Shown piece by piece: positions 62,661-64,000 of a stretch of DNA of 64,000 bases. The stretch spans positions 434,001-498,000 of the forward strand of contig CBDDCQ010000005.1 of assembly GCA_965226285.1 (NCBI GenBank). Direction: 5' to 3'. A program made the position numbers and the translations under genes. Origin of the DNA: CBDDCQ01 sp965226285 (lineage in GTDB: Bacteria; Bacteroidota; Bacteroidia; Flavobacteriales; Ichthyobacteriaceae). Within the stretch, counting starts at the first letter, position 1, and every line of letters begins with the position of its first letter. Under the pieces are notes generated by a model. It was not told where the DNA came from, ran no database searches, and saw only the letters and a list, made by a program, of their open reading frames with translations.

Positions 62661-63776
62661 CTATCTCTTCAAAAAAGGCAAATTTAAACTATTACTTTTG
62701 ATATTTGCATAATATTCAAAACTTTTTAAGATTTCTTCATTGTTTACTCCTACATCCCATACTGACTTGCCTATTTGTTTTAAAAGTGAGAATTTCACTA
62801 CTCCATTCTTATTTTTTTTATCGTGTTTTAAATTATCTAAGATATGTTGAATATCATCTTTTTCTATATGAACAATACCATAAATACCAATTAAACACTT
62901 TTTAATATCATCTAAATCACTCATAGGTAAACCAAAATACAAATGTGACAAATAAGCTTCCATAATCATTCCTATAGCTATAGCTTCTCCATGTAACAAA
63001 GTATCATTTTGATCAGATTGCAAATAAAATGTTTCTATTGCGTGTCCTAAAGTATGCCCAAAGTTAAGTATTTTTCTCTTTTGTTTTTCTGTAGGATCAT
63101 ACTGAACCACCTTATTTTTGACATGAACTGACTTCCAAATCAAATTATCTAAATCATCTGTTGTAAAATCGCTCAGATTCTGTAATTCATTCCATCGGTT
63201 TACATCGTATATAAGTCCATGTTTGAACATTTCTGCCAGTCCCGAACGCATCTGTCTAGGTTCTAAAGTTTCTAAAAAATGTGAATCTATTACTACCATT
63301 TCAGGAAAATTAAATGTACCAATTTGATTTTTTAGGTTTTTAAAATCTACCCCCGTTTTTCCTCCTACTGAAGCATCTACCATACTCAAGAGCGTAGTAG
63401 GTATATTTATAAATTTTATTCCCCTTTTGAATGTAGAGGCTATAAACCCACCCATATCTGTAATCACACCTCCGCCCAGATTTATAAAAAGGCTATTTCT
63501 ATCAGCACCCAAATCTGATAACGAAGACCATACTCCTAAGCAAGTATCTATATTCTTATGTTCTTCTCCAGATTGGATTTGTATAATTTCAGGTTTTACA
63601 ATACTTGGAACTTGTAACAAAAAATAAGGCAAACAATGCTCATAGGTATTCTCATCTACTAAAACAAATACCTTAGAAGTTTCTTTTCCTTTACTTTGTA
63701 TATATTCCTCTAACTCTCTCCAAGCACCATCACCCAAATATACTTTATAATCAGATGCATCTATTGTTTTTAGCAT
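62661..63776 (-). CDS. aroB: 3-dehydroquinate synthase
   Basis: A 371-residue NAD- and metal-dependent enzyme, second step of the shikimate pathway. Motifs: SGEEHKNIDTC near 68-78, NLGGGVITDMGGFIASTFKR near 99-118 (NAD-binding), PTTLLSMVDASVGGKTGVDF near 126-145, the metal-binding Glu in MRSGLAEMFKHG and His in FGHTLGHAIE. Overlaps the upstream gene by 7 bp, so they share a transcript. Confidence 0.96.
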   Translation of the reverse strand: MLKTIDASDYKVYLGDGAWRELEEYIQSKGKETSKVFVLVDENTYEHCLPYFLLQVPSIVKPEIIQIQSGEEHKNIDTCLGVWSSLSDLGADRNSLFINLGGGVITDMGGFIASTFKRGIKFINIPTTLLSMVDASVGGKTGVDFKNLKNQIGTFNFPEMVVIDSHFLETLEPRQMRSGLAEMFKHGLIYDVNRWNELQNLSDFTTDDLDNLIWKSVHVKNKVVQYDPTEKQKRKILNFGHTLGHAIETFYLQSDQNDTLLHGEAIAIGMIMEAYLSHLYFGLPMSDLDDIKKCLIGIYGIVHIEKDDIQHILDNLKHDKKNKNGVVKFSLLKQIGKSVWDVGVNNEEILKSFEYYANIKSNSLNLPFLKR

Positions 63777-64000
63777 TTATACTTACCTAACGATTTATAA
63801 TTATTAAAACCAAATATCTGTCTCCCCAAAATATAATTTTCTATCCATGAAATGATTCTATATCTAAGCCTATGATGTTTATGACGTACTCTATCTTTAT
63901 GCAAACAGTTGTGATATACTAATTCTTCTTTCCAATCAAATTTTGCTATCCACTGCTGCATACACTCTGGCGAAGTACCTTTAAATTCTTTGGTACAACT
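63770..64000 (-). CDS. 3' end of an unidentified gene, N-terminus cut by window edge
   Basis: An open frame running in from the window edge and ending at 63770, 7 bp inside aroB. Visible residues: SCTKEFKGTSPECMQQWIAK, then YHNCLHKDRVRHKHHRLRYR, a possible membrane-contacting segment IISWIENYILG and a terminal Cys. Cys- and His-rich, basic. The family is not recognised. Translational coupling to aroB is likely from the overlap. Confidence 0.6.
   Translation of the reverse strand, partial: SCTKEFKGTSPECMQQWIAKFDWKEELVYHNCLHKDRVRHKHHRLRYRIISWIENYILGRQIFGFNNYKSLGKYKC

Overview
The window is AT-rich, gene-dense DNA from a member of the Bacteroidota, most likely class Flavobacteriia. The pointers are: type IX secretion components (a PorP/SprF protein behind a protein with a gliding-motility C-terminal domain), a batCDE cluster, the pyrG-yidC pair, FISUMP-domain and sulfatase lipoproteins, and promoters of the Bacteroidota type (TTG/TTTG, about 19 nt, TAnnTTTG). 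No species can be named from the sequence.

Layout. 1-11 kb: a metallophosphoesterase and a truncated GH47 mannosidase, tRNA-Pro, an SLC13 transporter, then housekeeping genes (nth, a KdnB-like oxidase, murB, citrate synthase, fumC). 11-23 kb: remnant DNA, a glycosyltransferase, an MBL hydrolase and a kexin-like protease. This is followed by a 4 kb single-chain restriction-modification gene lying inside a dead IS1595-type transposase, a helix-hairpin-helix protein, and a polyprenyl synthase preceded by a dead methyltransferase tail. 23-38 kb: rsgA, sufB/A-type carrier, batCDE, phage- or plasmid-like scraps, a sulfatase, a FISUMP protein, yidC and pyrG.

38-44 kb is an accessory island. A 155-bp deletion derivative of an IS30-family element lies on the left and the IS30-family element itself, with a dead transposase, on the right. 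Between them are a tyrosine recombinase, a consensus promoter, hairpin/inverted-repeat sequence, and a tight three-gene operon: a RES-domain protein, an exported trypsin-like protease and an AbiJ-NTD4-type protein. This is the best candidate here for an undescribed (probably anti-phage) system.

44-47.5 kb holds metK, with a convincing SAM-II riboswitch in its leader, and thrS. 47.6-51.3 kb is a nested pair of restriction-modification modules whose junctions carry a 47-bp direct repeat; the outer nuclease is broken by a stop codon. From 51.5 kb to the end is core genome: purN-rnhA-serS, dapF, ctaA, a coiled-coil protein with a cysteine-less ribbon, a Nif3-like protein, the type IX secretion pair, aroB and the tail of an unidentified gene.

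Taken together, conserved core operons are interrupted by defence and mobile DNA at about 11-22 kb, 29.7-30.9 kb, 37.8-43.8 kb and 47.6-51.3 kb. Several insertions can be read at base level from direct repeats and split pseudogenes. All functional calls rest on recognised motifs; no database search was run.
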